The notes under the pieces: generated by a model
Told to the model about the DNA's origin: nothing
Databases searched by the model: none
The model's input: the letters and a program-made list of their open reading frames with translations, nothing else
Source: Brachynemurus nebulosus
Lineage: Eukaryota > Arthropoda > Insecta > Neuroptera > Myrmeleontidae
Length of the DNA stretch: 64,000 nt
Direction of reading: 5' to 3'
Assembly: GCA_035578155.1 (NCBI GenBank)
Contig: JAPWDM010000022.1
Span: forward strand, 6,400,783-6,464,782
Part shown: positions 12,303 through 24,709 of the stretch, piece by piece
How positions within the stretch are numbered: position 1 is the stretch's first letter
Layout: every line of letters begins with the position of its first letter
Translations under genes and position numbers: made by a program

Positions 12303-12964
12303 AGGTAAATGTCCCAAATTTTGACACTTTAAGGAAGTAAAAAAACATATTTTCCTAGAATAATTTAAAATTCGTTGGAAAGGCTCAAAGTCTTTTGTTA
12401 ACAGCCAGACCAAAATTTTTACTTTAGATAAATTGTCACTTAAGAAAAATAGAAAGATAAAATACTAAAAATAAGAATTTTTTTACTACTGCAATGGCAC
12501 ATAATTTCGACATCTACCATAAGAACTTAGCTCTAAATTCAATACCTTTTTTTGAACTTATTTTCGTGTTTTTAAATTCAACAGTTGTCCATAATTTTGA
12601 CTATAAACGTTTTAGCTCAAATAAAATAGAAAAAAAAATTATAAATATGCATTTAAGTATAAGTTATTGAAAAATTGCTTTATTTATTACACGTACATAT
12701 TAGTTAATAATGTACTTTTCCAATTTCTGCTAATATAAAAATCAATACTATTTTGTATATTTCGCAAAATAACTAATTGATCATTAATTTTAGTACAATA
12801 TTTGTTAAAAATAAATCGAAATATACAAAAGGTAGTATTACCTAATGTTCATAGATATCTCTGATATACAAAACAAACGTTTTAAAAGCAGAATTCTTTT
12901 AAATTCTTTAAAATAATATAAACGTCTGATTTTAGGACACTGTCTGATTTTGGGTTATTTACCT
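12303..12964. mobile_element. TA-flanked MITE, ends AGGTAAAT...ATTTACCT
   Basis: Left end AGGTAAATGTCCCAAATTTT and right end (inverted AGGTAAATAACCCAAAATCA) are flanked by TA at 12301-12302 and 12965-12966. The left-end block GTCCCAAATTTTGACA recurs in looser form inside as CACATAATTTCGACA and GTCCATAATTTTGAC, the same design as the element at 332-2076. No coding capacity. Confidence 0.65.
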
Positions 12965-12966
12965 TA

Positions 12967-15075
12967 TCTATTAATTCATTCAAATTGATAAATATTCGTG
13001 TTTAGTTCCCAGTGTGTCAAAATCGTCAAAACATTTTTTTTTAATTAAACAATCACAGACATACTTGGGGATACATACATGTACTCTGCACTGTACATAC
13101 TCTTACTCACAGACAATCATCATATCATCAACGATCGATAATCAAAGAGTTGGCCAAGTGTATTTAACACACATTAAGCCGAGTTCCTAAGTTATTTGCG
13201 TTTTTGTATTTTTGGGGATAAAATACATCGCATGGCATATTTTTTTACGGTTTACTGTGAAAATAAATAAATATATTCGAAAATGTTAGTTGTACTTGTG
13301 TTACTTAAGGGTCAATTAAATGGTAATTGGATTCCTTACAAACCACATGGACTTTGAAATTCAATTTTTCTGAAACGAGATATAAAGATTAAAAGTCGTT
13401 AAAAGAACCTTAACTTGATTTTAAAAGATTTTTCTAATAGTATGCTGCAAACAGTATACATATAATTATTTTTGAAGGAACTTACGAAAAAAATTTTTCA
13501 GCATTTCTCTTAATAATTTTGATTTGAATTTTTGGAAATGTTATCTAATATCAGAATATACTTTGACGTAAAATTTCACTTACTGAGAACGATGTTTCCT
13601 ATTTTAAATTATGTACTTAAAAGTGTTTATGCCCAGCTTCAAATACGGAAGATAGGTACCATAAGAAATTAAGAAAGAAATTGTTTTACTGACGGTTAAT
13701 TGAGATATCTATCTGTAGCATGTATTATATTTGCAAAATTTCGTGTTCATACATCCAAAGGCGTGGAATTTCTGAAAATGTTACAATCAAAAAATTATAA
13801 GAGCTTCCAGAGTTCTTCGGAACCCTAATTTTTAAAAATTACATATTTTTTAAAAAACATAAACATAATATTTTATGACGTGTCAGGTGTGTCAGTGTCA
13901 ACTGGATATATTTATGTGTTCTGGAAACACCAGTAACCTATTTATTTTATATATGCATTTGCAGTTGTATGTGTATGATTGGTATTATTATCAATACTAA
14001 ACCGTACATTTTTCGTTTTGAAAAGGATATTTTTAACAATACAGGTACTGGTCTAAGCTCGGACTGTTTTAAGCTGTTACATGAATTAAATGTGTGAAAG
14101 AACTGCGTCCAAAAGAAGTTAGCGATTTAATACTTTCATGTCACCAGTTTCATCATTAGAAAAACTCAGTTAACTATTAAACACCATCTTCATTTTGAGG
14201 GGTGCTTAGTTTTAATTTTGTTCTGAACTTCGCCAATGTTAGAGGCAGCCCTAAATGTGTTAAATGTGTTAAAAAATTGGATTAAAATTGATGTAAGTCA
14301 GTGATGTTTCAATTACTAATATATGACGTAAATTGTCTTATTAAAAATTATGTTCAAATTTTTATGAACACTACTGTATAACTATTTTCAAAAGATCCCG
14401 TAAACAAGCAAGTAAAAATATTTTGTTGACAAAAAAATTTACATTCAAAAAGACAAAGAAAAAAATAGATAGGTAATCAGAGGCTGATTAAGGTTTTTTT
14501 TTAGGGGTCATTTTTTAACACGTTTTTGACAATCGAAAATTTCTGAAATGAAACTTGATCGGTAAAATTTAACTAGCAATACTTAATTAGTAGACTGAGA
14601 CCTTGGCTGTATACATAATACTTATTCAAAAGACGAGTGTAATCCGAAAGTTGCAATAAGTAGCAATTTACACCATTATTGATTTAGTCTGTTACTGACC
14701 GTCGTGGTGTTCACGTCATAATGAATATCATGTTTTTTTAATCAACTCATGAAATTTAAACAGAAAAAATATTGAAGTATGTCGTATTTAAGTGTTAAAA
14801 TTCTATTAAATAGAAAATTTCTCAAAATAAAGGGATATCTTTCTTAAAATAAATAAATTTATTTTTAATTGTTGACTAGTGGTAATATACGGTGGCCATC
14901 ATAGTATATACTATATGTATGTGGACTGCATAGATCATCATCAACATAACATACTAACACATTGGTATATTCGTGTCCATACATCATGTGTTTTGGTCGT
15001 GTGTGTGCTGTGTTACGTCATTCACTCGTTACAGCGGGCACAGTTTGGTAGACATACTAGTTTAACCCCTTGGCC
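12967..15075. other. AT-rich intergenic DNA, little recognised
   Basis: No gene is seen. The 100-codon frame at 14879-15181 runs into the palindromic MITE below and has no domain features. TTAACCCCTTGGCCGTG at 15062-15078 resembles a piggyBac-like end, but no partner was found. Confidence 0.45.
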
Positions 15076-15276
15076 GTGTTCGATTTGTGGTATAAAAAAT
15101 TCTCGCGCATGTGCACTGTTAAACAACACAGACAAAAATTCAAATTATTTGACGTCTACTACCATATTTGGAAGCTTGTAGACGTTACATATTTAAATTT
15201 TTGCTAATATGTTCGCGCGGTTTAGTAACGCACATGCGCAAATACACTGGAATTTTTTATACCACAAATCGAACAC
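15076..15276. mobile_element. 201-bp palindromic MITE
   Basis: Its ends GTGTTCGATTTGTGGTATAA are perfect inverted repeats continuing to AAAAATTC. The arms also share GCGCATGTGC. A decayed inverted relative lies at 53436-53580. Confidence 0.7.
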
Positions 15277-15336
15277 GAGGCTTGCCAGAGAGACTATAGA
15301 GCACGGCGAGCACGGCTATAGAGAACTTAAATTTAA

Positions 15337-15489
15337 CACGTTGAGGGTCTAAACCTACAATGACGAAACATCCAACTGGTACTTTATAACTAAACACTTC
15401 ATGTGGAATTGTTAACGCGGTATACAGCATTGTGTCGCAGTTAGTCAGGTTTCACTTGACGCCACACGGCGTCCATGACCATCAACGTG
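15337..15489. mobile_element. piggyBac-like MITE with TTAA target
   Basis: CACGTTGAGGGTC ... GACCATCAACGTG are imperfect inverted ends flanked on both sides by TTAA (15333-15336 and 15490-15493). At 153 bp it is non-autonomous. It is related to 39190-39366 and to partial copies near 7959 and 11215. TTAA duplication is characteristic of the piggyBac superfamily. Confidence 0.7.
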
Positions 15490-16039
15490 TTAATCTACCC
15501 ATCTGAAAGAAATAGTTCATTCATGTGACAGAGCGGCTTATAAACGGCTCTATTTCCAGTGTTACTAGAAAAATTGATTACAGATCACATACTCATTTTT
15601 TACACATTTCTAGATGCTCTCAAAACAGGGGTAGAATAGAAAGTATAAGCGTTTTTTTTTTGCTTGTTAACTCTACTTTTTTGACAAGAGAAAAAAGTAC
15701 TACTCCTCCGTGAGAAATGCCCCGGGGCCTCTAAGGTCCTGAGAAGAGAAAGGACTCAGTAAGATGAAAATGTCTAGGGTCACAAAGTGGGTTAATCCGA
15801 CCCTGAATATATGACATCAAGTAACTGTGGATAAATTAATTAAATCGGACAACATATGTAATACAAATTTTTATCTTTATCTAATTTATTTGAGTTTGTT
15901 ACAATATTTATTTAAAAATAAGTAATTTATTTGAATTATACCCAAATTTGTTACAATTCTGAAAATTATTGTATTTACATAAGTACAAGGGGCTAAACTA
16001 CTATTATGATAGTATTCCGAGTGTAGCAAAAAAGTGACG
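15490..16039. other. AT-rich DNA, no feature seen
   Basis: No gene, RNA or element end recognised. Confidence 0.5.
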
Positions 16040-16275
16040 TAAAATCCTCCCCACTTCGCATTACTATGTTGTGTGGTACACTGTTTGTAGTGGTGTTGGT
16101 TTGATGTTTGCTTCTGTGTGCGTATTCACACACACAACTACAAAACACGTATTATCAGATAGACCAACGTGCAGCTCAAACAATAATGATATTACAATAC
16201 ATAACAATCGTAGTGTATTCGGTGACCTACACCGACTAACTAAATGCCTTAGGCTGTGACAGACCAACAAATGGC
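16040..16275 (-). repeat. Right arm of a long-range inverted repeat
   Basis: Inverse of 10940-11155 with scattered mismatches. Overlapping frames on both strands (16064-16270) arise from this repeat and are not genes. Confidence 0.6.
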
Positions 16276-16993
16276 AACAAGCGAGCTACACTTTTTTTAT
16301 TTTAGTTTGCTTCTAGTGTTCTATGGACAAGTATTTTTCAAGATTGAAAATAATAAAATATTACTTCGAACCTAGCTATAATTTATAAATCTAAATTATG
16401 CTGATATCAGCAACTTTACTATAAAATGTTTATGAAAACGAAATATGTAAAAATCGCATATTAATACCTACAGTTCGCGCATCAATGTAATTAATTTCCC
16501 CAGAGGTCGGCAATATTTTTAACACGTTGATGCAACGCTGTACCACGTCAACAATTACACACAGCGTACACTTATATATTATAATATATAAACATAACTC
16601 GCTATGTTGAACAAATGTGTGATCCATGTTACCAATACCGGCAATACCCGTCCGCAGCAGTATGTCCAGTATGTGATCATGATCACTTATCGCGTACACA
16701 CGTATGATCACTGATCGTGATCAGCCTCTGTGGTTTTCGCCATTATACGTAGATAATATGTGATGAGAATATGTGACCGAACTGTTAAATGGGTTTGTGT
16801 CTCTCGTGTGGCTTCACATTTTAAAAGTGTAATAAAAAAAAAAAAATTGACCTTTTTCGAGACCGTAATAAATTTTATGACTTATTTTGATAAAAATATT
16901 TTATCCTTTTAAATTTTTGAGTATTTTTAAATTTTGTTAAAAAAAAGTTTAAGTTCTATATGGGTTTATACGTAACTTAACTAAAAATTAATA

Positions 16994-17491
16994 TCTTAAT
17001 AATATTATAAATGTGAAAGTTTGGATGTTTAGATGTTTGGATGTTTAGATGTTTGGATGTTTGTTCTCAATCACACAGAAACGGTTGGACCGATTTTGAT
17101 AAAATTTTATATACACACTCCTTATACTCTAAACTAATACACGGGCTAAATTTTATCCCGGTTGCAAGTTCTTGAGAGATACAAAAACAATTATTCAAAC
17201 ACACCCCAAAAAACAAAACTCAATTCGATGAAATTTGGTACACTGGCATTATTTATCCTGAGTTAACGCATAGGCTAATCTTATCCTGAATAAAGGTTCC
17301 TGTAGGATGACTGAATCGAATTTGATAAAATTTAATATATAAACGTTATTTACTATGAACACATATAGTAATAATTTTGAAATAGTTTTAGTCGGGATAG
17401 TTTAATTCCGATTGAAGATTTCCGGGAGAAGAAGGGAGACACAAAGGGGGGAGGTTAATTCAATGCGGGTGAAGCCGCGGGTCAGACTTAG
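16994..17491 (+). mobile_element. Non-autonomous Helitron
   Basis: It begins TCTTAATAATATTATAAATG, the usual insect Helitron 5' start (TC...), followed by GATGTTTG repeats and a CGGTTGGACCGATTTTGAT block. It ends in GAAGCCGCGGGTCAGACTTAG, a one-base variant of the CTAG 3' terminus with a GC-rich stem upstream. The host bases are A before and T after, as for Helitron insertion. Confidence 0.7.
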
Positions 17492-17504
17492 TTATATTAT
17501 AAAA

Positions 17505-18606
17505 ATGTGTTGAAATGGTTATGGAAATTCATAGTGAATGCAATAGCAATAATAATACATAGGATAGTTTTATCTCGATTGAAGGTTCCCGGTAGAAACA
17601 AAATCAACTGCTAAATCACATCCAACTAACTAAATCGAAGTCGATGAAATTTAGTACACACAGAGACACTATTTACCCTGATCTAACACATGGTGTAATC
17701 TTATCCCGATTAAATGTTCCTGTGGGATTCAATATTATTTAATTATAATAACAGCAAAAAATCACAGATCCTTGAAATGTTTACTAAATTGCTTACTTTG
17801 ACTACTAGAACTTGTTGAAAATTTCAAAATGTAAACTAGATTATGAGCTTTTAAAAGTATAGTTGGTTACAAATGCATACATGCATACAATTTATTCATT
17901 ATTTTATTTTATATTTATTCATTATTTTAAATAATTTTTGAAAATTTGAAAAACTTGTAGTGCGATTTTAAACCATTTTTGAACAATTTACATAGCCATA
18001 TTTTCAAAACGGGGGTGGGCAGAATTTAATTAATAATATTTGATATTTTCGTAATTATATAGTTAATTAAATTCCCAAAGAATGAATGTAGTAATTATTT
18101 ACTGTCCTATAACTGGATTAAAATTGCATTTTTCCGCTGTATTCAAATTCTCAGAAAAATATTACCTGAAACTATACATTTATACTTAGTTTTTAGGGAT
18201 TTGCAGTTGTCTGTAATAATTACCTACAGTGTGGACTTGAAAATTTCGGAAATAAAAAAAACATATGAATTGCATCCCGCGATCACAGGGTACATTTGTC
18301 CTCACTGAAGGTCCCTAGTTTGCATTCTGAAATTCCCAACTTTAATGCAAGCAATATCAAGGATCTATGATTTTTTGCTATTATTAATTAACTGATATTG
18401 AATTCACACAGAAACATTTAACCGGGATAAGATTACACCATGTGTTAACTCAGAGTAAATAGTGTCTCTCTGTGTACTAAATTTAGTTGGATGTGATTTA
18501 GCAGTTGATTTTGTTTCCACCGGGAACCTTCAATCGAGATAAAACTACCCTATGTATTATTATTGCTATTGCATTCACTATAAATTTTCATAAACATTTC
18601 AACACA
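17505..18606. mobile_element. Palindromic element with ~270-bp arms
   Basis: The left arm (17505-17780, from ATGTGTTGAAATGG) and the right arm (18330-18606) are inverted copies with a ~550-bp spacer. Parts of the spacer recur at 20475-20985, showing the same repeat was once continuous around family A copy 2. No coding content. Confidence 0.6.
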
Positions 18607-18731
18607 TTTTAGCGAATTTCGAAAACTCGAAATTCAGCTATTACAGTAGGTGTCACGACGCAACCTCCGGCGGCGACCATAACAGAAATAAGTTTTGAGG
18701 TCCCTAGAATACGAAAATGATATTCACTAAA

Positions 18732-18734
<3 letters not shown>

Positions 18735-18823
<89 letters not shown>

Positions 18824-18825
18824 GT
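18735..18825. repeat. (TA)n microsatellite within family A
   Basis: About 40 TA units. Copy 1 has only a few TA units at the equivalent place (3740-3750), so this is expansion inside the element. Confidence 0.95.
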
Positions 18826-20058
18826 GTCGCCACGATAACTTTCGAACGAAACGTTTAATGCTTATAAAATTTCGTATGGAGACTCGATTTTGATCTGGCT
18901 TGGCTAAGTTCTTTAGCCAGACACATCGGATGCCCAGAAGTAGGTTTTCTGGCCATTTTTTATCATTCGATCCTATCATTAGCCATTTCGATTTTTACAT
19001 GGTTAAAAAGCCAAAAAAAAATTATGAAGAAAATATTCTTATAATTTTCTTTCTATTTTAAGTATTTTTCGAGAAAATGTAAATTTTCACTTTTATATTA
19101 GTTTTCTTTCTTTGTTAGTCTAATAAGTAATTTGTATTTATATCTCAGTTCTTTATGAAGTATAAAAATATTTCACTTTTTTATTAAAGAATTTTGTGAG
19201 AACAACTGACAACTAAAGTCTATTCACATACATGTGTTATAACACACATACATGTATAGAGTTTCGTTTCTCATTTATTGCATTATAATTAGCATGGTTC
19301 TGTCTCAAGTTGAAAAATGAAAATTAAACAGATTTTCTAAGCTAATGTAATGAAGAATTTTTTTTTTATTGAATTTTTAAATAAACAAGAAACTGAAGAT
19401 TATGTTATGATATAATATTATTAAATATGAAACAAAACAACATAATATGTACAATGTACATATATGTATGCACGGAAAAATATTTTGAATCGATTTTGAA
19501 AATTTTTCCACTAATAATTATTAATGTTAAAAAATTAAACAATTTTAAATGGATTTAAGGTATTTTATATGAGGTCAAGGTTTTCGGGACCTAAAAAGGC
19601 CAAAAATTAATTAACCAATCGATTTTAAAAATGTTTTCACAGTTAGTAAGTTAAAGTATTTGAATTAATTAATTAAATGATGTCCGCAAGAAGCTTACGG
19701 ACTGCCATAAGTTATATGAGATCCCTAGACCCCTTTTCTTACTGTTAGAGTACTAGAATTGTATGAGTTTCGCCAGGGTTTACTGATCCCATAATTGTAA
19801 AAAATAAACTAAACGACCAATTTTAAAAATTTTTTCACTGTTACAGAGCTAAACTATTTTAGATAGATATAGAATACATTATGTAAGGTCCGCCAGGGTC
19901 CACAGGACCCAAAAGTGTCAAAAATAAACTAACTGACCGATTTTGAAAATTTTTTTACTATTACCGGGGTAAACTATTTTAGATAGATAGGTGTGTTATC
20001 TGAGATCCACAACTGTCCTGCGGATGCAAATGCGGCGTAGAATGCGACACAACGGGTT

Positions 20059-20062
<4 letters not shown>

Positions 20063-20126
<64 letters not shown>
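20063..20126. repeat. (TA)n microsatellite within family A
   Basis: About 32 AT units directly after AACGGGTTTTGA. The related copy near 51203 also has a TA tract after an ACGGGTTTT block. Confidence 0.95.
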
Positions 20127-20128
<2 letters not shown>

Positions 20129-21444
20129 CATAAAGTCCGCCTAAAATATACGGTCGAGCTTTTTTTTTAATGAGGTCCACCGGGATCTTGCAGATCCGAA
20201 AACTCCAGTAATAAGCTACCAAACCGATTCTAAAAAATTTCTCACTGCTAGAGAACTAAATTATTTTAGATGGATACAACTATGCTGCACAAAATCCGTT
20301 CGGGTTCTTGGGTCCCCAAAAATACCAAAACTAATTACCCAGCCGATTTTAAAAATTCTTTTACTCTTAGAAAGCTAAACTATTTTAAATAGGTACAGGT
20401 CTTAGATGAGATCCGCTAGTGCCCAATATTTGGAAATTCGCTATGTTATGCAGATGCTGCGACAGGGGTATTTATAAATTAACTAAGTCCACACTGTTGG
20501 TAATTATTACAGACAATATTGCAAATCCCCAAAAACCAAGTATATAATTTCTTACTGCTATGTCAGAAAAATTGTTAAACAAAAAGAAAAAACAAAAACA
20601 AAAGAAAAAGAAAAAATTTAGATGTAAAGGAAGAGATTTAAATGTAGAAAAATTAGAATATAATCTTTCTTTTATAAATAATTTTTAATTTGATTTTTAA
20701 GAAAGCATTACCGGAAATAAAAATATAATTAAAATTTATATTATAAAAATAAAATTAGATAAAAAAAGAAAACTATAAAATATTGATCACGGGATGCTAT
20801 TCGTGTGTTTCCCTTTTTAGTTTTTGTGTTAAGTTGCAATTTTAGGGTCGGGTCGATCTTTTTCAACCGCGGGATGTAAATCATGATCAGCCGATAAAAT
20901 AAAGTTCATAATCTAATTGGCATTTTGAAATTCCCAACCTTAATGCAAGCAATATCAAGGATCTATGATTTTTTGCTTCGTTACATATAAATCCATATAA
21001 AACTTAAACTTTTTTTTAACACAATTTAAAAATACTGAAAAATTAAAAGGATAAGATATTTTTACCAAAATAAGTCATAAAATTTATTACGGTCTCGAAA
21101 AAGGTCAATTTTTTTTTTTATTACACTTTTAAAATGTGAAGCCACACGAGAGACACAAGCCGTTAAATGTTAATAAAGTACATATGAAATTTTTCATTGC
21201 AATGGGGTATTTGATTAATTTTAGGAAACTATTTTAAAATGCGAATATTTATGTATGCAGGGCTGGGAACTATTTAAAATGATTTTATGTTAAATATGTA
21301 TTTAAAATACAAAATGGCATTTTGCATTTTCTATTTTAAATAAGTTCGGTCAAACCATTTTCCATTTTGTATTTAAAATGGAAATTTGAATCCATTTTAC
21401 ATTTAAATGAAAATGCATGTATACTCAAATTTATGTGTAGAGTA

Positions 21445-21583
21445 AAAGCCCCTATACCCGAACGGGTTCAATACTCGTACAGTTTTGATATTTTATTTAT
21501 TAATGAAGTTATTTCTGAAAAAAAAAAAACCGATAAATATTAAAACTGTTCAAGTATTGAACGCGTTCGGGTATAGGAGCTTT
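21445..21583. mobile_element. 139-bp TA-flanked MITE
   Basis: Near-perfect ~45-bp inverted ends (AAAGCCCCTATACCCGAACG / inverted AAAGCTCCTATACCCGAACG), flanked by TA at 21443-21444 and 21584-21585. It is probably Tc1/mariner-derived. Confidence 0.7.
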
Positions 21584-21791
21584 TACGTTATATGTATGAT
21601 ACTTATGACTTATATTAATTACAAAACTCGAAGTGAACGACTTGAAGTCTAACAAATTGTAAATTAAATGTAACTTGATTTAACTGACTCAAATTTTTTA
21701 TAACTCGAATTGCAATGTCACTTAAGTTAAATTTATTACTAGAGCTGCAGTTCTCTCAAGTCAAACTTTTCTGACTCAAGTTCTGTGTTAG

Positions 21792-22980
21792 AACGATATG
21801 CATAATCTTAAGTATGAATACTTTCTCACATTTAGTAAAAGTTTACTCAACTTTTTTTTTTAAATGTAAGCATTATGAGACTTTACTCAAGTAAAAAAGA
21901 ATATGTTGTTATATACATACACACACACACATACATACAAATCTCGGATAAACGCAGGAACGCAGGTAAGCCTTGCTGTCATAAATAAACTGGATAATAG
22001 AATTATCATCTTTTTGTGTTATCTTTTGCAAAGACCTCTTCTAGGGTTGCCAACTGTTCCGATTTAATCGGGATGTCCCGATTTTAGGCCTGTGTGTCCC
22101 GCGTCCCGACAGCAGTAGTGGCGGGACGCTAATTGTCCCGATTATTTACATCTACAGTTTTTTTACATTTTTAGTCTCGCTATTTTTGTTTCCAAATTAT
22201 CGCGCTTGCATGTCATGACGGCCAAGGAAGTAAGTATATTTGGTGTATCTATTGATAAAGTGTACTCTGTCTACTGATTTATAACTTATACAGCTTACAG
22301 TGTTGCCAAATTAACTCATTAAAATCCCTCCAACATTAAAATCCCACCAAAAAATGGGAGAAATTATTTGACGTACATGAAATACGTAAGCGACGTTTGA
22401 GTAGCCTAAAATAATCAATCCCAAAGACGATCAACTTTATGAAAAATGTTTTTTTCTTTTTAAAAATAATACACTTGCTAAGTAAAAAAAAAATTAAAAA
22501 TCTAAAAATTAAAAAAAGCGATTTTTAATTTAATAAAATAAAATAAATAAATATTATTGTAATATTATCTTCAAGAAATTGTTTTGTTTAGGTTTGTAAG
22601 ATCATGGTTTAAATATGTAGCTGTTAATAACAAATAATAAAAATAAAAATAATATCTTTCTTACTGGTTGATTAAAAACTTTTTTTTAACAGTCCCGATT
22701 TTACTTGTCCCGTCCCGATTTTTTTCCCATTAAATCCCGAAAGATTCATTGGTAGAGTTGGCAACCCCAACCTCTTCCAATAAGAGCATAAAAAATTTTT
22801 TTTTTTGAAAAATTTTATTGCTTTAAAATCTTATGATTTGTATGTGTGTGTGTAGATAACAATATATTCTTTTTTACTTGAGTAAAGTCTCACAATGCTC
22901 ACATTTAAAAAAAAAAAAAGTTGAGTAAACTCTTACAAAAATGTGAGAAGGTACTCATATTTAAGATTATGCATATCGTT
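21792..22980. mobile_element. Palindromic element split by a hAT
   Basis: The arms (21792-~21935 and ~22840-22980) start AACGATATGCATAATCTTAA and are inverted over ~140 bp, including a CACACACA / TGTGTGTG inner edge. The hAT at 22042-22769 sits in the spacer. No clear target duplication. Confidence 0.6.
22042..22769. mobile_element. hAT non-autonomous element with perfect 8-bp TSD
   Basis: Ends TAGGGTTGCCAAC and inverted TGGGGTTGCCAAC are flanked by ACCTCTTC at 22034-22041 and 22770-22777. The subterminal regions repeat TCCCGATTT and GTCCCG motifs. No transposase frame. Confidence 0.85.
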
Positions 22981-23357
22981 CATTATTATCTTTAAGACAC
23001 GTCGATAAGAAATGTTTTGGTATTTCGAGTAGATGATTTTCATAATTTAGAAGTCGCAGTTGTAGCGTAGTCAAGATTTGAATATATGAAGGTTGAACTA
23101 AATTTTACAATATTTTTGAGTAACAATATTTCAATAGTTAAATATCGTTTTCATATCATATAAACCTTATAAAATTTTCTCAAAAGACTGCCCTAATTTC
23201 TTAACTTTTTGACAATTTTTTAACTTCTTTTTATTAATATAGTTAAATAATAATAAGCAATTTATGAATAAATTTAAAGAAAAAAAAAAAAAGCATTTTG
23301 CATTTTATAATCTATTTTAAATAGCTATTTTCCATTTTTCCCAGCCCTGTATGCATG

Positions 23358-24700
23358 CATATATGTTTCATTTTTAAAAATAATGTGGAGAATTGTTAAA
23401 AAAAATTAATTTAAAATTTGTTTTTAAAATTTGCACAAAAACGTTCATTAGCTGTCAGTTACATTACATTCCCTAAATTAAATAACAACAGGTGTTCTGT
23501 AATTAAAAAAACTCTCTATTTTTCTTGTAATTAGGAAAAAAATTGTTGATTTTTTGGATTAATTAAATTTGGGTTATATTTATATGTTTGATAACTGATA
23601 TCACCGGTATTTAAAAGAACGACCCTTGTGACGATAAAGTATAAGAGAACGTGACGTCACAGCTCGTTTTTGATCACATGGTTAATACTTAAAAAAGTTA
23701 CTTTTTTGATCAATTTTTTTTAAATTAAATAGAAATAGCTATAAGATGAATTAGCATAAAAAATTGTTCTTTTTATTATAAATTTTCATTAAAAATTGCT
23801 TTTGCTGTTATTCCTTGATACTGTCAAATACTCTATTGTAACCTTAGAAAACCAGAGCAACCGCGCCTTTCGTTCAAAGAATTTCGTTCAAACAAAATAA
23901 ACGTGAGATTAAAATTGTCCCCTAGAGTCTCTCGTACCTCAAATAGGGGCGAAAATTAAAGGGCTCTTAAAATTATTAATACGCATCAATATGGGTATCT
24001 ACGATAAGGTCTTAGGGAATAAAAATTAGATACGCTATTAAAATATTAATATAATTTATGTAGTTACTTTGAAGTTATTGGACGAGCGGAACGGAGCACT
24101 GTAAGGAACTGATTTTGTAAAGAATTTGAGAATATATGAATAAAACTTTTGAATTTTTAAACCTAATAACAAAACAATTATTTCCTAACGGTTATGGATA
24201 AAAATTCAGAATTTTATATTTTATGTAAAAATAAAATAAGGTTGAAAACTGACCGCCCCAACTGAATAGGATTTAAATTAAACAGCTAAACCGATCTTAA
24301 CAAAATTTTATGAAAATTACGTATGCTATTGAAATATGAATCTGGCAAATAAAGAACTATAAAAAACTATAAAGAATTGATTTGGTATAAAATTTCAGAA
24401 TATCTAATTTAAATGAATATATGGTCAAAATTATCCATCAGTGCCACCAAATAGGGTCTAAAATCTAAATTAAAAAAAATTGAAGAAAACTTGACAAAAT
24501 TTTCCTCAAATACTATTGAGATCTCCGAAAAAGATAAAACTCTGGTTAAAATGGTCGTTCAAGGTGTTGGTGTTCCAAGAAAAACCCTAAAATATAAATA
24601 CATACAAAAAAAAAACAGAAAAATACATCTAAAATTATTAGTACGGATATCTACAGAGAGGTTTTACAGTGCGGAAATTAGACATGCTATTGAAATAGGA
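23358..24700. other. AT-rich DNA with degenerate direct repeats
   Basis: Loosely repeated blocks (for example GAATATATGAATAAAA and ACGTATGCTATTGAAATATG-like phrases) recur around 23900-24700. The 71-codon frame at 24491-24706 has no domain. No gene recognised. Confidence 0.4.
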
Positions 24701-24709
24701 GGATAATTT

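Larger units (their letters stand above)
18611..20473 (+). mobile_element. Family A repeat element, copy 2 (long)
   Basis: Same ends as copy 1: AGCGAATTTC with hairpin GAATTTCGA / TCGAAATTC (18614-18635), and 3' end TTTGGAAATTCGCTATGTTA ... GACAGGGGTATTT. Two stem positions differ from copy 1 but stay paired. It contains about six units of the ~110-bp tandem repeat and two expanded (TA)n tracts. Frames through it are shadows of the repeats. Confidence 0.65.
16785..21165. mobile_element. Large inverted-repeat element carrying nested insertions
   Basis: The outer arms, about 200 bp each (16785-16985 and 20985-21165), are inverted copies: GTGTCTCTCGTGTGGCTTCA followed by CATTTTAAAAGTGTAATAAA appears at 16800 and, inverted, near 21150. 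Between them lie a Helitron (16994-17491), a palindromic segment (17505-18606) and family A copy 2 (18611-20473). I see no target duplication, so the true ends may lie slightly further out. Confidence 0.55.
21258..23349. mobile_element. hAT element containing further insertions
   Basis: Inverted ends CAGGGCTGGGAA / TTCCCAGCCCTG are flanked by 8-bp near-duplicates TATGTATG (21250-21257) and TATGCATG (23350-23357). Subterminal regions are rich in ATTTAAAATR and ATTTTCCATTTTG repeats in both orientations. It encloses a TA-flanked MITE (21445-21583), a palindrome (21792-22980) and, inside that, another hAT (22042-22769). A decayed inverted relative is at 52135-53313. Confidence 0.8.

Noticed and set aside
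10940..16275. One 5.3-kb element bounded by the inverted arms
   Set aside because: No target duplication, and the interval contains many independent elements; two inverted copies of a smaller repeat are equally likely.
18609..20222. Frames rich in Tyr-Ile repeats
   Set aside because: Translations of (TA)n microsatellites. The same applies to frames at 26901, 50228-50503 and 51055.
24491..24706. 71-codon Lys-rich frame
   Set aside because: Lies in degenerate direct repeats just left of the Mutator-like element and shows no domain.
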